Shown here in pieces: positions 20,025-29,323 of a stretch of 64,000 bases of DNA. The DNA is taken from NCBI RefSeq assembly GCF_000210295.1, contig NC_026738.1, positions 248,001 to 312,000 of the forward strand. Reading direction: 5' to 3'. The notes under the pieces were generated by a model that ran no database searches, had not been told where the DNA came from, and saw nothing but the letters and a program-made list of their open reading frames with translations. Both the position numbers and the translations under genes were made by a program. Origin of the DNA: Trypanosoma brucei gambiense DAL972 (taxonomy: Eukaryota; Euglenozoa; Kinetoplastea; Trypanosomatida; Trypanosomatidae). Numbering within the stretch: position 1 is the first letter of the stretch; each line of letters begins with the position of its first letter.

Positions 20025-23006
20025 ATGCCTAAGAAGGATCTATTTTCCTCATCATCCTCTGACGACAGCGATGCTGACGACTTGGGCCAACAAATGGCCG
20101 TTGCAGCAGCTGTTGAGAAGCGCCGTAATCCGCACGCATATGACCCAACAAGCGGGAAACGGAAGGGAAAGTCACTGGAGCACTCAACTACTTCAGTGGC
20201 CGCAGTCCAACCTTTGGATAGTAGCGATGACGATAATGAAGCTGGACATGATAAGGTGGAGGCCGTAAACGATGTTGGTCCCATTGATCCCGCCCTCAAG
20301 AGCAGCACCACTGAGTCGACGGGGAAGCCAAAGGGTAAAAAGAATAAGAAAAAGAAAGGCGATGTGGATGGAGCCAACATTAGCGGTGATGATGATGATG
20401 ATGACGGTGGCATTCGCATTAACAAACAGTATGCTGCAAAGTATGAAGAGGTGAAGCGGCGGAAGGAGCTGCAGCAGTTGACTCAAAAGTATAGCAACCG
20501 GCTTCGCGGTAATAACGGCTTGGGTGACTTGGAGAGCGATGAGGAGGATGAGGAGGACGATGGGGCCGTGTTGTTGACGGAGAGTAAGGAGCTTGCCTTC
20601 GCCAAGACATTCCTTGCCATTCGTCAGGCTGGCCTTGCAAAGAAACGAAGTGGGAAACAAGCAAAAGGTTCAGACAGGAATGAGAACACAAAAACGGACT
20701 CCAGTGTGAGTGATGCCTATGCTGAAAACAAAATTCTGCTTAACACAGAGCAGCGCTTCTTTCCGCCTCCAGAGGAGCAGGTGCGGGAGAACACGGAGGT
20801 ATTTGCCAAGGCGGTGGCGACAAAACGCGAGAAGCGGAACAAGTTTACTTTGGCTGACGAATACCGCCGCGGAGTTGTAATGAGTGCCGAGAAGGGTGGT
20901 GCCAATGAGAAGGATGATGGTGAGGATGTTGGCAAGGATGAAAGTACTTGGGGAAGTCGCCGCATCCAACCACAAAGTGAAAAGGAAAGGAAGTTGCGCG
21001 AGTCGTTCCTGCAAAGTGTGGCGGAGAGCGGCGAGTCGTTCTCCGTGAAACCCGCCTTTACGCCACCAGCGGACCAACAGCAGAGCAATGAGGAGAGCGA
21101 GGCTAAGCGGTTACTTGCAGGGGCCTTTTCGATCCGTGCCCCCAACCGCGATGGTGCGACAACCGACGGTGATGACGCATCCGCCAATCACGATGCCGAT
21201 GAGGAATTCCTCCGTGATTTCTTTGTGGAAGAGCTTTGGAAGCCTGAGAATAACCGTAAGGTCGGAAAGAATGGAAGTAAAGCTTCGCGCCGCAGCAGTG
21301 TGACGGCGGAGGACGGGCCTGAACCTGCAGATGGCGGCGAAAGTGGTGGAAACAGCGCGAGCGATTACGAGGATTATGAAGAAGGAAACAACTATGCGGC
21401 TCTTGCGGAATTAGCACAGGCTGAAGAGGACGAACGTTTTTTTGCAGAGGCAGAGGTGTGGGAACGCAAGTTTCAGGAGCGCGCATATCGCCACCAGGAA
21501 GAGAACGCCGACCACGTTCAATCTTTTCCTCGTGCCGTTGGCAGTAACGCCGAGGGCCTGCTGCGGAAGACAGCACAATCTTCTAGGAAGGAGGCTCACC
21601 TAAGACGACTGACGCGGATGCGGGAGTTGCGCGAGCAGCAGGTGGCAGAGTTGCGGCGGCTCAAAACGCTAAAGAGACAAGAGATTGAGGAGCAGCGGGC
21701 GCTTATCGCCTCCATTGCTGGTATTTCCAGAGAGAAGAGACAAAACCGCAGGGACGTCAAAGTCTCAGGCGGTAAACCGTCCGATGATGAAGATGCTGCG
21801 GTGAGACGCCTCATGTCTCTGTGGAGTGAGAAGGACCTAGATGAAGACTTTGACCCCAGTAAGTTCGATTCCAAGATGTCTAAGATATTCGATGATAATT
21901 ACTACGATGAAAAAAATGTGGATGAGGAGGAGATAGCCTTCTTCGAGGATCAAGAAGACATAAATGGTGTGGGAGAGCCTGAAGGACAGGGGGAGGAGAA
22001 CGAGGTGTACAAGCAGCAGCTCGAGGACGGAGAGTCTGTTGAGGAGTCATTAGTAGGTGGTGGAGGTGTGGCAGGGAAGGGCGTTGAATTTGCCGCAGAC
22101 GATGCGATGGAGTTGCTGTACCCGACAGTGACAATGCCGGAGCTGGAAGAAACCCCAGCAACAAACTCGCGCGAGCAAATCGAGCGCCTGCTGCGACAGC
22201 AGAAAAAGCAACCAGGTGCCACTGATCCCGATGAGGTGCTTGAACAGTTGCAGACAACTCTTAAGCAAAAGGAGAAGGAGTATTGGCAGCTGCATCACGA
22301 GTCCACACTCGACGGGGGTTCCCTAAAGACTCGCTTCAAGTACCGTCGGGTGGTTCCCGAAAACTTCACCCTATCCGTCGAAGAAATTCTTGCGCAAGAT
22401 GATCGGCAACTCAACATGCTCGTCCCCATGAATTGCTATGCCGCTTACCTTTCTGCAGAGGAGAATAGGAGGGATCGCATTAGGGCTGACAAACGGCGGC
22501 GTCGGGGATTCCGTGAAATTGACTCCTCCCGCAGTTCCCGCCGCTATGGGGATGTATCTAAGACATCTCTTGTGGATCCTAATATGAAGGAAGAGGAAGG
22601 AGAGAAGTGGGCGGAAAATGTCCGCAAATCTCTGCGCCGCTTACGGCAGGGGATGGGCTTAGATCACGAGGATTCCCTTGAAGATGAAAACAACCCCGGG
22701 GACAATATGACGAGGAGCGGGAAACGCGGTAAATCGAATAGGGGAGGTGACAGCGACAATCGGGGGCCGAATGGAACTACGCTTGGATATCAGCAAAAAG
22801 ACCTCAGGCACCAGAAAGGTGAAGGACAACGAGGAAAGATTGGGGTGCGTTCCGATAGGGAAGGGGAAATACGGGAATTCCCACGGCATCCTGGTGGCTC
22901 ACGAAAGCGGCAACTTGATGATGCCGATGAACGCGATTTTGGGGGTAGCGGTGGAGCTGTTGAGGGGCGACGGCGTGGCGTGGCGTCTAAGCCTCGTCAC
23001 GAGTGA
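20025..23006 (+). CDS. KRI1-like ribosome-biogenesis protein
   Basis: A 993-residue, highly charged protein; the ATG at 20025 is used, as the open frame upstream starts at GTG. It begins MPKKDLF, with Ser- and Asp-rich acidic tracts in the first 200 residues. A KRI1 core motif around residues 603-635 (EDFDPSKFDSKMSKIFDDNY) and the C-terminal KRI1 block at about 771-811 (FKYRRVVPENFTLSVEEIL, then DDRQLN) are both present. The tail is basic and Gly/Arg-rich. KRI1 partners KRR1 in the nucleolus for 40S subunit assembly in yeast. Yeast Kri1 is nearer 590 residues, so the trypanosome protein is extended by low-complexity acidic inserts. Confidence 0.88.
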   Translation: MPKKDLFSSSSSDDSDADDLGQQMAVAAAVEKRRNPHAYDPTSGKRKGKSLEHSTTSVAAVQPLDSSDDDNEAGHDKVEAVNDVGPIDPALKSSTTESTGKPKGKKNKKKKGDVDGANISGDDDDDDGGIRINKQYAAKYEEVKRRKELQQLTQKYSNRLRGNNGLGDLESDEEDEEDDGAVLLTESKELAFAKTFLAIRQAGLAKKRSGKQAKGSDRNENTKTDSSVSDAYAENKILLNTEQRFFPPPEEQVRENTEVFAKAVATKREKRNKFTLADEYRRGVVMSAEKGGANEKDDGEDVGKDESTWGSRRIQPQSEKERKLRESFLQSVAESGESFSVKPAFTPPADQQQSNEESEAKRLLAGAFSIRAPNRDGATTDGDDASANHDADEEFLRDFFVEELWKPENNRKVGKNGSKASRRSSVTAEDGPEPADGGESGGNSASDYEDYEEGNNYAALAELAQAEEDERFFAEAEVWERKFQERAYRHQEENADHVQSFPRAVGSNAEGLLRKTAQSSRKEAHLRRLTRMRELREQQVAELRRLKTLKRQEIEEQRALIASIAGISREKRQNRRDVKVSGGKPSDDEDAAVRRLMSLWSEKDLDEDFDPSKFDSKMSKIFDDNYYDEKNVDEEEIAFFEDQEDINGVGEPEGQGEENEVYKQQLEDGESVEESLVGGGGVAGKGVEFAADDAMELLYPTVTMPELEETPATNSREQIERLLRQQKKQPGATDPDEVLEQLQTTLKQKEKEYWQLHHESTLDGGSLKTRFKYRRVVPENFTLSVEEILAQDDRQLNMLVPMNCYAAYLSAEENRRDRIRADKRRRRGFREIDSSRSSRRYGDVSKTSLVDPNMKEEEGEKWAENVRKSLRRLRQGMGLDHEDSLEDENNPGDNMTRSGKRGKSNRGGDSDNRGPNGTTLGYQQKDLRHQKGEGQRGKIGVRSDREGEIREFPRHPGGSRKRQLDDADERDFGGSGGAVEGRRRGVASKPRHE

Positions 23007-23509
23007 AGTGCAGTATGCAGCCGAAGCTGTTGTTTGTCGTTTTTAACTAGCGCCAGAAGTGCTTGGTCTAACACGGTTAATAAAAAGAGTGATAAGCAAA
23101 CAGTGTTAATTACAAAAAAAAATAATGGTTAGTTCGTCGTGTGGTGTGCTTGATTCCAAGCGCCATTCTGGAGCATCATCACTGTATAGAGTGAATGTTT
23201 GCAGCGGCGATATTTCATTAGCTTTGCTTCTTTTGCTCTGATTCAATCTCTTGTGGACTTCTTTGCTGTAATGACGTGAAACCTAGAGGGGTTGCAGTGT
23301 AATTGGTACATAGAGTACATAGGAGTGTTTCAGAGGAAGCGTGGAGACCGTAGTAGTGAGCACCCGCACCACTACGAGCGGTAAACCAAGGAGTTAGGCG
23401 TTCACGTGTGTATTGGTGGAAAAAAAAGTACCGGCAACCCCAGCCATATATAAATAGGCGTAAATCCCATTTGCTGCTATACAAGAGAAGGAAAGGTTGC
23501 GTTGCGCCA
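23007..23509. other. Spacer between KRI1 and the Ser/Pro-rich gene
   Basis: No recognisable element apart from short A-runs (about 23117-23125 and 23420-23427). An open frame runs in from a GTG at 23408, but its first ATG is at 23510. Confidence 0.55.
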
Positions 23510-24685
23510 ATGAGCGCCCAGGTGCCCAATCGAGGCGACTCACAAGACTCAATGGATAATGTCACCCTCACGTCGGAAAGGTTGCTGTGGACGGCACGGA
23601 CTGTTGCCGGTCTTAAACAACCAGCAACGACTGCTGTGAGCGACGGAAGCGGTTGTGAAACGAGCAGCAGCGGCGCTGCTGGTGGCACTGGAGGGTTGAC
23701 AGAGCCGACAGATTCTCCTCCAACATCGGAGTGCGCTCTAACGTGGAACTCGCTCATGACGGCGGTGTTCCAGCAGCAGGTAAACGAAATGCGGTCGCAG
23801 AGGGCTGCAACCAAGAGGACACGGAGCGACGACCGGGTTTCACAGGACCGAATTTTCTGTTTAGGTGAGGAAGAGGGAAGAAGCTCAATACCGCTGGACG
23901 CGCAACGCACCGGCAAATGCCACCGTCTGGACTTAACTCCTTCCACTGTGCGTGCCCATGCGCCGCAATCTGCAGGTGGCGAAAGTATGCTCTCACCCGA
24001 AGGTGTGCAGCGGCGGCTTTCGCTCCACCTGTTGGGTCGGTTGAGCAGCTCCCTACCGACCCTTACGGAGCAAACTCCAGTTGCAGCAGTTGCACAAGGC
24101 CGCAACTCAACATCATCCATTGCTTCCGTTCCCGGCACCGCAGCTTCAGCTTCCGCACAGCCCCGACCGCCTACGATAGGGACGCCAACCCCCACACCGT
24201 TACGGCGGTACGGCGACCCTTCGTCTCAAATGTCACTTCTTCAGGACACGGACCCACCGACGGAGTCACGACCTCTTTTATCTCAGCCCGGACGCTCTAT
24301 TCCGAGTCCAAGCACACCTCTATGGGCCACACAGGATGAGGCTGGAGACGAAGGGGTGCTGTTGGATGAACTCGATGGAAATATCATTGCTACCGACGAC
24401 AACAACAGCAACACTTTGAATGTTGGTAACGACGATGATGATATTATTGTGCGAGTGCCGCTGAGACGGCGCCCACTTTCACTGCAAGTGTCTTCATTGC
24501 CCTTCATGTCCTTCCCTGATACTGCTGCGGCCCTGCAGGTGCGGGAAGGTGGGGATCGGCAGCTGGAAGGCCAGGGCCGGTCGGAGGCGGGGCGGCGAAT
24601 GAGCGTTGAGGAATGGGCCCAGCAGATGAATGAGTTTTTTACTCGTGTCGATGAGCGAACGCTTCACACGATTTCCATTGACTGA
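23510..24685 (+). CDS. Unknown Ser/Pro/Thr-rich protein
   Basis: A 391-residue protein from the first ATG. It is mostly polar and low-complexity (Ser, Thr, Pro, Gly), with an acidic Asp/Asn-rich stretch at about residues 280-310 followed by a basic RVPLRRRP patch. A conserved-looking helical C-terminus (SVEEWAQQMNEFFTRVDERTLHTI) may bind a partner. No domain was recognised. Codon usage and position in the co-directional series support a real gene. Confidence 0.65.
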   Translation: MSAQVPNRGDSQDSMDNVTLTSERLLWTARTVAGLKQPATTAVSDGSGCETSSSGAAGGTGGLTEPTDSPPTSECALTWNSLMTAVFQQQVNEMRSQRAATKRTRSDDRVSQDRIFCLGEEEGRSSIPLDAQRTGKCHRLDLTPSTVRAHAPQSAGGESMLSPEGVQRRLSLHLLGRLSSSLPTLTEQTPVAAVAQGRNSTSSIASVPGTAASASAQPRPPTIGTPTPTPLRRYGDPSSQMSLLQDTDPPTESRPLLSQPGRSIPSPSTPLWATQDEAGDEGVLLDELDGNIIATDDNNSNTLNVGNDDDDIIVRVPLRRRPLSLQVSSLPFMSFPDTAAALQVREGGDRQLEGQGRSEAGRRMSVEEWAQQMNEFFTRVDERTLHTISID

Positions 24686-25169
24686 GCGCCAGCGGCAGCA
24701 TTCTTGTCAGATGAAGTAGAAGGCTTCACATTTGATGGATATGTCTGTTGCCGTGGGTGCGGAAAGGAGATCGGTGGACCGTAATCTGGTCATTGCAAAG
24801 CAAGTCGCCATCACATCACATCATATCAGTTTTCAATTATTTTTCGGTTGGTGCACATCTGACGTTGGTTCTGATAGTGCGGGTCCTGTTCTCAGGTGGT
24901 GGGGTTCACGTAGCACATACAGATAATTATACGAAAAGTAAAAGAAAAAAGCAAAAAGAAGCAGACAGAGAATGCTGGTTTACCGTCTGTGAATACGAAG
25001 TTTGGATATGGAGGTGACGCAAGGGGTAGAGGAAAGGAAGGGAATTCCTCTTTCTCTTTTCCTGTTTAAGGTATGGACACAGCTAACATATCAAAAAAAA
25101 AAAGAAATTAGATGCAAAAGAGGTGTACGATATGCCATTATAGAGTTTTGCAAAGGTAATGCGGGGCGT

Positions 25170-25200
<31 letters not shown>

Positions 25201-26476
25201 CGCCGCAGTTTCCACACCTGGTGCCTCGGGGTTGAACCCCTTCAGATAAGCGGACGCGAGTGGAAATGTGAGACTGCAAATGAGAACTTCACCAGATGTC
25301 GCAAACAGTTTCACCCAACAATCCTATATATATATATATATATACGCATGTTGATATATTTATTTATGTGTTCACTTGTGTAACAAAACATGCTGTTTCC
25401 CTCCCCCCGTGTATTCAGATAGAGCCCGGGGAGTATTGCACACTTGTACGAAAAAGGTTTGTGTCTTTGCATTGGCATATACGTAAATAAATAAATATAT
25501 ATATATATATTGTGTCTACTGTCTTCAGCGGGTGATCTCGCATGTAGATTGTACCTCTGCATCTTATCATTTCACAGCTGCTACGCGAGCACCTTTCCCC
25601 TTTTATTGTTGCCGCTATCGTTTTAATGCCTTTTCCCCCTATTGATATGTCTCTTTACTTCTTTAAAAATAGGAGGGAAGTTTCTTTCGAGGCGTTTCTA
25701 CAGGGTGAAAAACTGGTCTCATGTTTATGATCGCAACATCTCCTTTACTTTGTGTTGTTACTTCTCCAAGTTACCGCTCCGCGGCGCAGCACGTAAAGCG
25801 TAACCGTTGAGCGGGAACTTGTGGAAGCAACAAGGCAGAAAGAATCACCTGCTGCTGACGTCCTGTTGAATTAAATATATCTTTAAGCTCCGACACTGTA
25901 CCGAGGAATGGAAAGGCCAAACATATCATGATCCCCTTCCCGCACCTGCAGAAGGGGAGTAGATGTATTTGTTTGGTTCTGTTGTGTTGTGTTGTGTTCT
26001 GTGAGGAGTTACTTTTGTGCGGCGGATAGAAGTTGACGTATTAGGCACACCTACAGGTGATATGGTGTTTTCTGTCCCTTCCCTGTATTAAATAAGGTAG
26101 TGTGTTTCCTATTACCTTTCACCTTTCCAAACTTTGTTTGTTCGCACTGGTTTTCTTCTTTTACGGTTTATTTGTTCTTAACCTTCTGACCTTTCTGGTG
26201 CCGCCACTGTGGATTTTTCTTTTGTTCATCTGTTTTTTCTTCCTTTCTAAAGTTTGTGGCGAGGGGCGTGTGAGTGGGGGAGGGCGCCAAGTAGAGCACA
26301 AGCGCACTCCGTACGGGTGCGGCGAATCGCCTCTAATTCCCTCTTCAGTATTTTTGCCCCACCACTTCATTCGTACACTTAACGGTGGGCGTCTGTGAGT
26401 ACGAAGGAGGAGAAAGCACATTCAGAACAAAAGCGGGTGATAATACACCGTAGAGTGTTTGTGTATTTGTGGGCAT
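24686..26476. other. Spacer before selenoprotein T
   Basis: A 1.8 kb stretch with three TA microsatellites (25170-25190 followed by GT units, 25325-25344, 25494-25511) and T/C-rich sequence at about 26100-26250 that could direct splicing for the next gene. The short open frames have no domain or usable composition. Confidence 0.55.
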
Positions 26477-27256
26477 ATGCGCAACCGATTTGTTCGCATC
26501 TCATTTTCCTTGGCGCTCCTAATAGCAGCCTTTTTGGCAGCGAATGCTGGCAGTGCTACCAATGTCGATAATGAAGCGACCGACTACAGCAGCCACCGCT
26601 ACAAATATCTTGAAATGCTAAAGGAGGCGGATTTGAAGCAAATGCTGCACGAGAAGGGGGAGGCTTTCCATCATCTGCGGTCGAAGCGGGAACTTATTCT
26701 CGCCGTTTTGAAACTCGAAAAGCGTGAGGAGGCACTCCGCAAGGCTCGGGTAACGGATACCGTGCAACATGAGGTGCGTGTGGAGTACTGCTCCGGATGA
26801 GGATACCGGCGGCACTACGAGGAGGTCGCTGAAAGCCTCCTTCGAAGCTTGCCGCCGGAATTAAGAGAGCAGCAGAAAGGAAAGAAGCCGTTTATCAAGT
26901 TTGTTGGAGTTGTGTACTCTGTAGGAGCCTTTCGTGAGTTCATTGGTAACATTCTTAGCACAGGGTTCCTCGCCTCGATTGCAATTAGTTTTTTTGCCCC
27001 CTTTTTGAGGGGCGCGCTCCCACCTCACATTGCTGAATGGATTGAGCAGCACCGCGGAATGGTCGTGGGAGCGGGATTTATGATGAACATGGTAGCGTCA
27101 AGCTTGCTTCAATCTGGTGCCTTTGAGGTATATCTCAATGGCTCACTCATCTATTCGAAGCTAGAGACGGGAGCTGTGCCAACTGCGGAGACGCTAGCAG
27201 ACCACATCCTGCGCCAAATTATCTCTGGTACAGCAGCAGGAACGAGGACCGCATAA
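26477..27256 (+). CDS. SelT: Selenoprotein T, with in-frame TGA decoded as selenocysteine
   Basis: Reading from the ATG at 26477 through the TGA at 26798-26800 and on to TAA at 27254-27256 gives one uninterrupted 259-residue protein. The TGA falls exactly in the redox motif C105-S-G-U108, followed by GYRRHYEE as in SelT (usual motif CVSU then GYRR). The second half has the SelT hydrophobic segment (about residues 155-185) and the signature SGAFEVYLNGSLIYSKLETG. Residues 1-27 form a signal peptide or anchor (RISFSLALLIAAFLAANAG). Residues about 42-85 add an extra helical module. SelT is an ER thioredoxin-like oxidoreductase. Trypanosomatids are known to make few selenoproteins, SelT among them. 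Naive gene calling would split this into two ORFs (ending at 26800, resuming after it). Confidence 0.9.
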
Positions 27257-28712
27257 GGAAAGAAAACTGCTCAGGCGAAGGGTGCCACAAACCAACAAAA
27301 GCAGTAAATAACAACCCTCACCCTGACCTCCACAGGGGCGTAATGCAACTGACATGCACAAATGCGCATACATATTCGAACGCACATGTATGCGCGGGTG
27401 GTTACGGAGTTCTTATTTCGCGTATGCAGGGTAAGACATGCCGTACTGTGGCCACGCGAGAAAACGGGCAACACCACCGGAAAATACCGAGATTGAAGAA
27501 GAAATGCAGGTATTAAGGGTCCTCATTTCTATTCATTTCATTTTTATGGTGCCGAAAGTCGGCTGTTTTTTTTCCTTGGTTCGTAGTTTTCATCGACAAG
27601 TACCACTGCGTCCTCTCCGTGTTTCTTCATTCCCCCCTTTTCTGTCTGTGTCGCCTTATTTATATGACGAGGCGGAGGATCAAAACCCGTCTGTGGTGCC
27701 TCCCCTTTGAATCTGTTGTCACCTCCCACCCACCCGGCAACCCGGCCACCTCCCACTTTCCCTTTTTCTTTTTCTTTTTCTTCTTCCTCCACTACAAAAC
27801 TCCACTTGACTTGTGACTGTTCGGTGTGGAATCTCTATGTTGAGGATTGCGGCTGAGCCAATAAAAAAAAAAAAATGAGGAGCATCACGAGTTTGGGGGA
27901 ATTCGCTGCAGGTGGTGGTAGCGGTGAAGGTCGGTTGCCGTAATTAGGGTAAGTGTGTGGTGATGGGCGTAACAGACGGACTGGACGGAAGAAACGAAGG
28001 GATTTTTTTGTTTTTTTTTTGGGTTTTGAAAAGCGTGGTGCTTTTTTTTCTTTTGACTTCGACTGTGCGTATGTGCCTTGTTAGTGCGGGTAGCGAGACG
28101 GAGGCGGGGAGATGAGTGGAGGGGCTAAAAAGCCAAGGGAATAAAGAAAACTGGTAATGTGTTTTTTTTTTGAGGAGTGCTGCCGCAAAAAAAAAAAAAA
28201 GAGATAAAGAAAGCACTTTGCGAAAGAGAAAATTTAATGACCTTCTTGAAAAAAAAAAGGGAACGAGTGCGTGTCAATAAGAGCAAGTGTGAGGCAGAGA
28301 AAAGGGATTAATCAGCAAGGGAAGCAACGAGATAGGTTTGTACAACACACAAAATAGCCGGTTCAAGCTAGAGTACATCCTCCAAGATGGACTTAAGCCC
28401 ACTATGTTGTTAGCAAACTGTGTCTGCACCCAAATATGCCTTTAGCTCAACGCATTTTGTGCCTACTAAAATTAAAGCAGCCAAAATTTACAGTTCCTCC
28501 TTCACCGCACAACATTCAAACGATAACAGGATGCCAAAAGCATTTCTGCACTAACACAATAGCAGAAGCGACAACTAGACATCCCAAAATGTCCATCGAC
28601 TCTCATTCCCCATTTCTTTCATAATTCCCCCCCTCCTTATACGTACATGGAGAGTAAGTTAGCTACAAAAGAAATATGTCGACCACCCTGTGATACCGTT
28701 GACCCTTTCTGC
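27257..28712. other. Selenoprotein T 3' region and spacer up to the STT3 relic
   Basis: Contains the candidate SECIS (27664-27710), then T/C-rich sequence (27765-27800), homopolymer runs (27858-27870, 28010-28020, 28186-28200), and about 300 bases of more complex sequence (28330-28640) with no coding potential that I recognise. That last part directly precedes the STT3 fragment. Confidence 0.55.
27664..27710 (+). promoter_or_regulatory. Candidate SECIS element for selenoprotein T
   Basis: About 400 bases after the SelT stop. 5' ATGA (27664-27667) and 3' TGA (27708-27710) can form the non-canonical quartet. Between them AGGCGGAGG pairs with CCTCCCCTT (one C-C mismatch, one G-U), continued by ATC with GGT past a single bulge. 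The apical loop then opens with AAAA (27682-27685), as in eukaryotic SECIS elements. Two bases (CG) after ATGA are unpaired and the lower helix is weak. The fold was worked out by eye. Confidence 0.55.
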
Positions 28713-28890
28713 GCAGTGATTCTTATATACTCTGTCCATCGTGCTTACGATATACGACTTACTTCTGTCCGTCTTTATGGTGAGCTTATTCACGAGTTCG
28801 ACCCTTGGTTCAATTACCGTGCAACGCAGTACCTCAGCGACAACGGGTGGCGTGCTTTTTTCCAATGGTACGACTACATGAGCTGGTACC
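28713..28890 (+). pseudogene. STT3 relic: 178-bp copy of the STT3 N-terminal coding region
   Basis: 28713-28890 matches 29486-29663 inside the intact STT3 gene, with one mismatch (C at 28838, T at 29611) and no indel. It encodes the first luminal-loop segment with EFDPWFNYR and QWYDYMSWY. Homology stops abruptly at both ends. A chance ATG at 28647 would make an 89-residue ORF through it, but that ORF lacks the catalytic domain and membrane helices. It is best read as debris of the STT3 tandem array. Near identity to the intact gene means a recent event or ongoing conversion. Confidence 0.8.
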
Positions 28891-29323
28891 TGTTTAGTCA
28901 CTACACAGTCAGTTAACCTTTTTCCTTTCTGCCACTGTGTCGGGCGCAGGTTGGTGTTCCACTGGTAACACTCCGTCATAACCAGGCGTGCACGTACCCT
29001 CACTCCCTGAAATGTGTGACACCGTGGTAAGGCCAACAATATGTCTTATTGAAATACTTTCTGGTAATGATGTTGTTGAATATATGTATTGTTTGTCCCC
29101 AACCGTGTTTGTGAATGCTTCATCTCGCTTGTATGCACTCGACTCTCCTCTTTCCACCACTCTCCCTAATTTGCTCAACAGTTAAGTCTGTTGTTCATAA
29201 AAAACTACGAGGAAAATACGGAACCGGAGGGGCTCGTGACCGGTGTTGCTCGCTGAGGGAACCGTGTGTGAGCGAAGTCTAATATAATATCCGATTCGTC
29301 CTTTGGGCGTTTCTTTCTGCTTA
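28891..29323. other. Spacer between the STT3 relic and STT3
   Basis: Non-coding, ending in the T/C tract and AG (29180-29181) that probably serve as the STT3 splice acceptor. Confidence 0.55.
29141..29181 (+). promoter_or_regulatory. Probable trans-splice acceptor for STT3
   Basis: A C/T-rich tract (CTCGACTCTCCTCTTTCC and onward) leads to CAACAG, with AG at 29180-29181, 142 bases before the ATG. Confidence 0.5.

Noticed and set aside
23218..24195. Minus-strand 325-codon ORF overlapping the Ser/Pro-rich gene
   Set aside because: It is mainly the antisense of the 23510-24685 gene and runs against the direction of all other genes.
28647..28916. 89-residue ORF as a small STT3-like gene
   Set aside because: Only the 178-bp copied segment matches STT3; the ends are unrelated. 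Treated as a relic.
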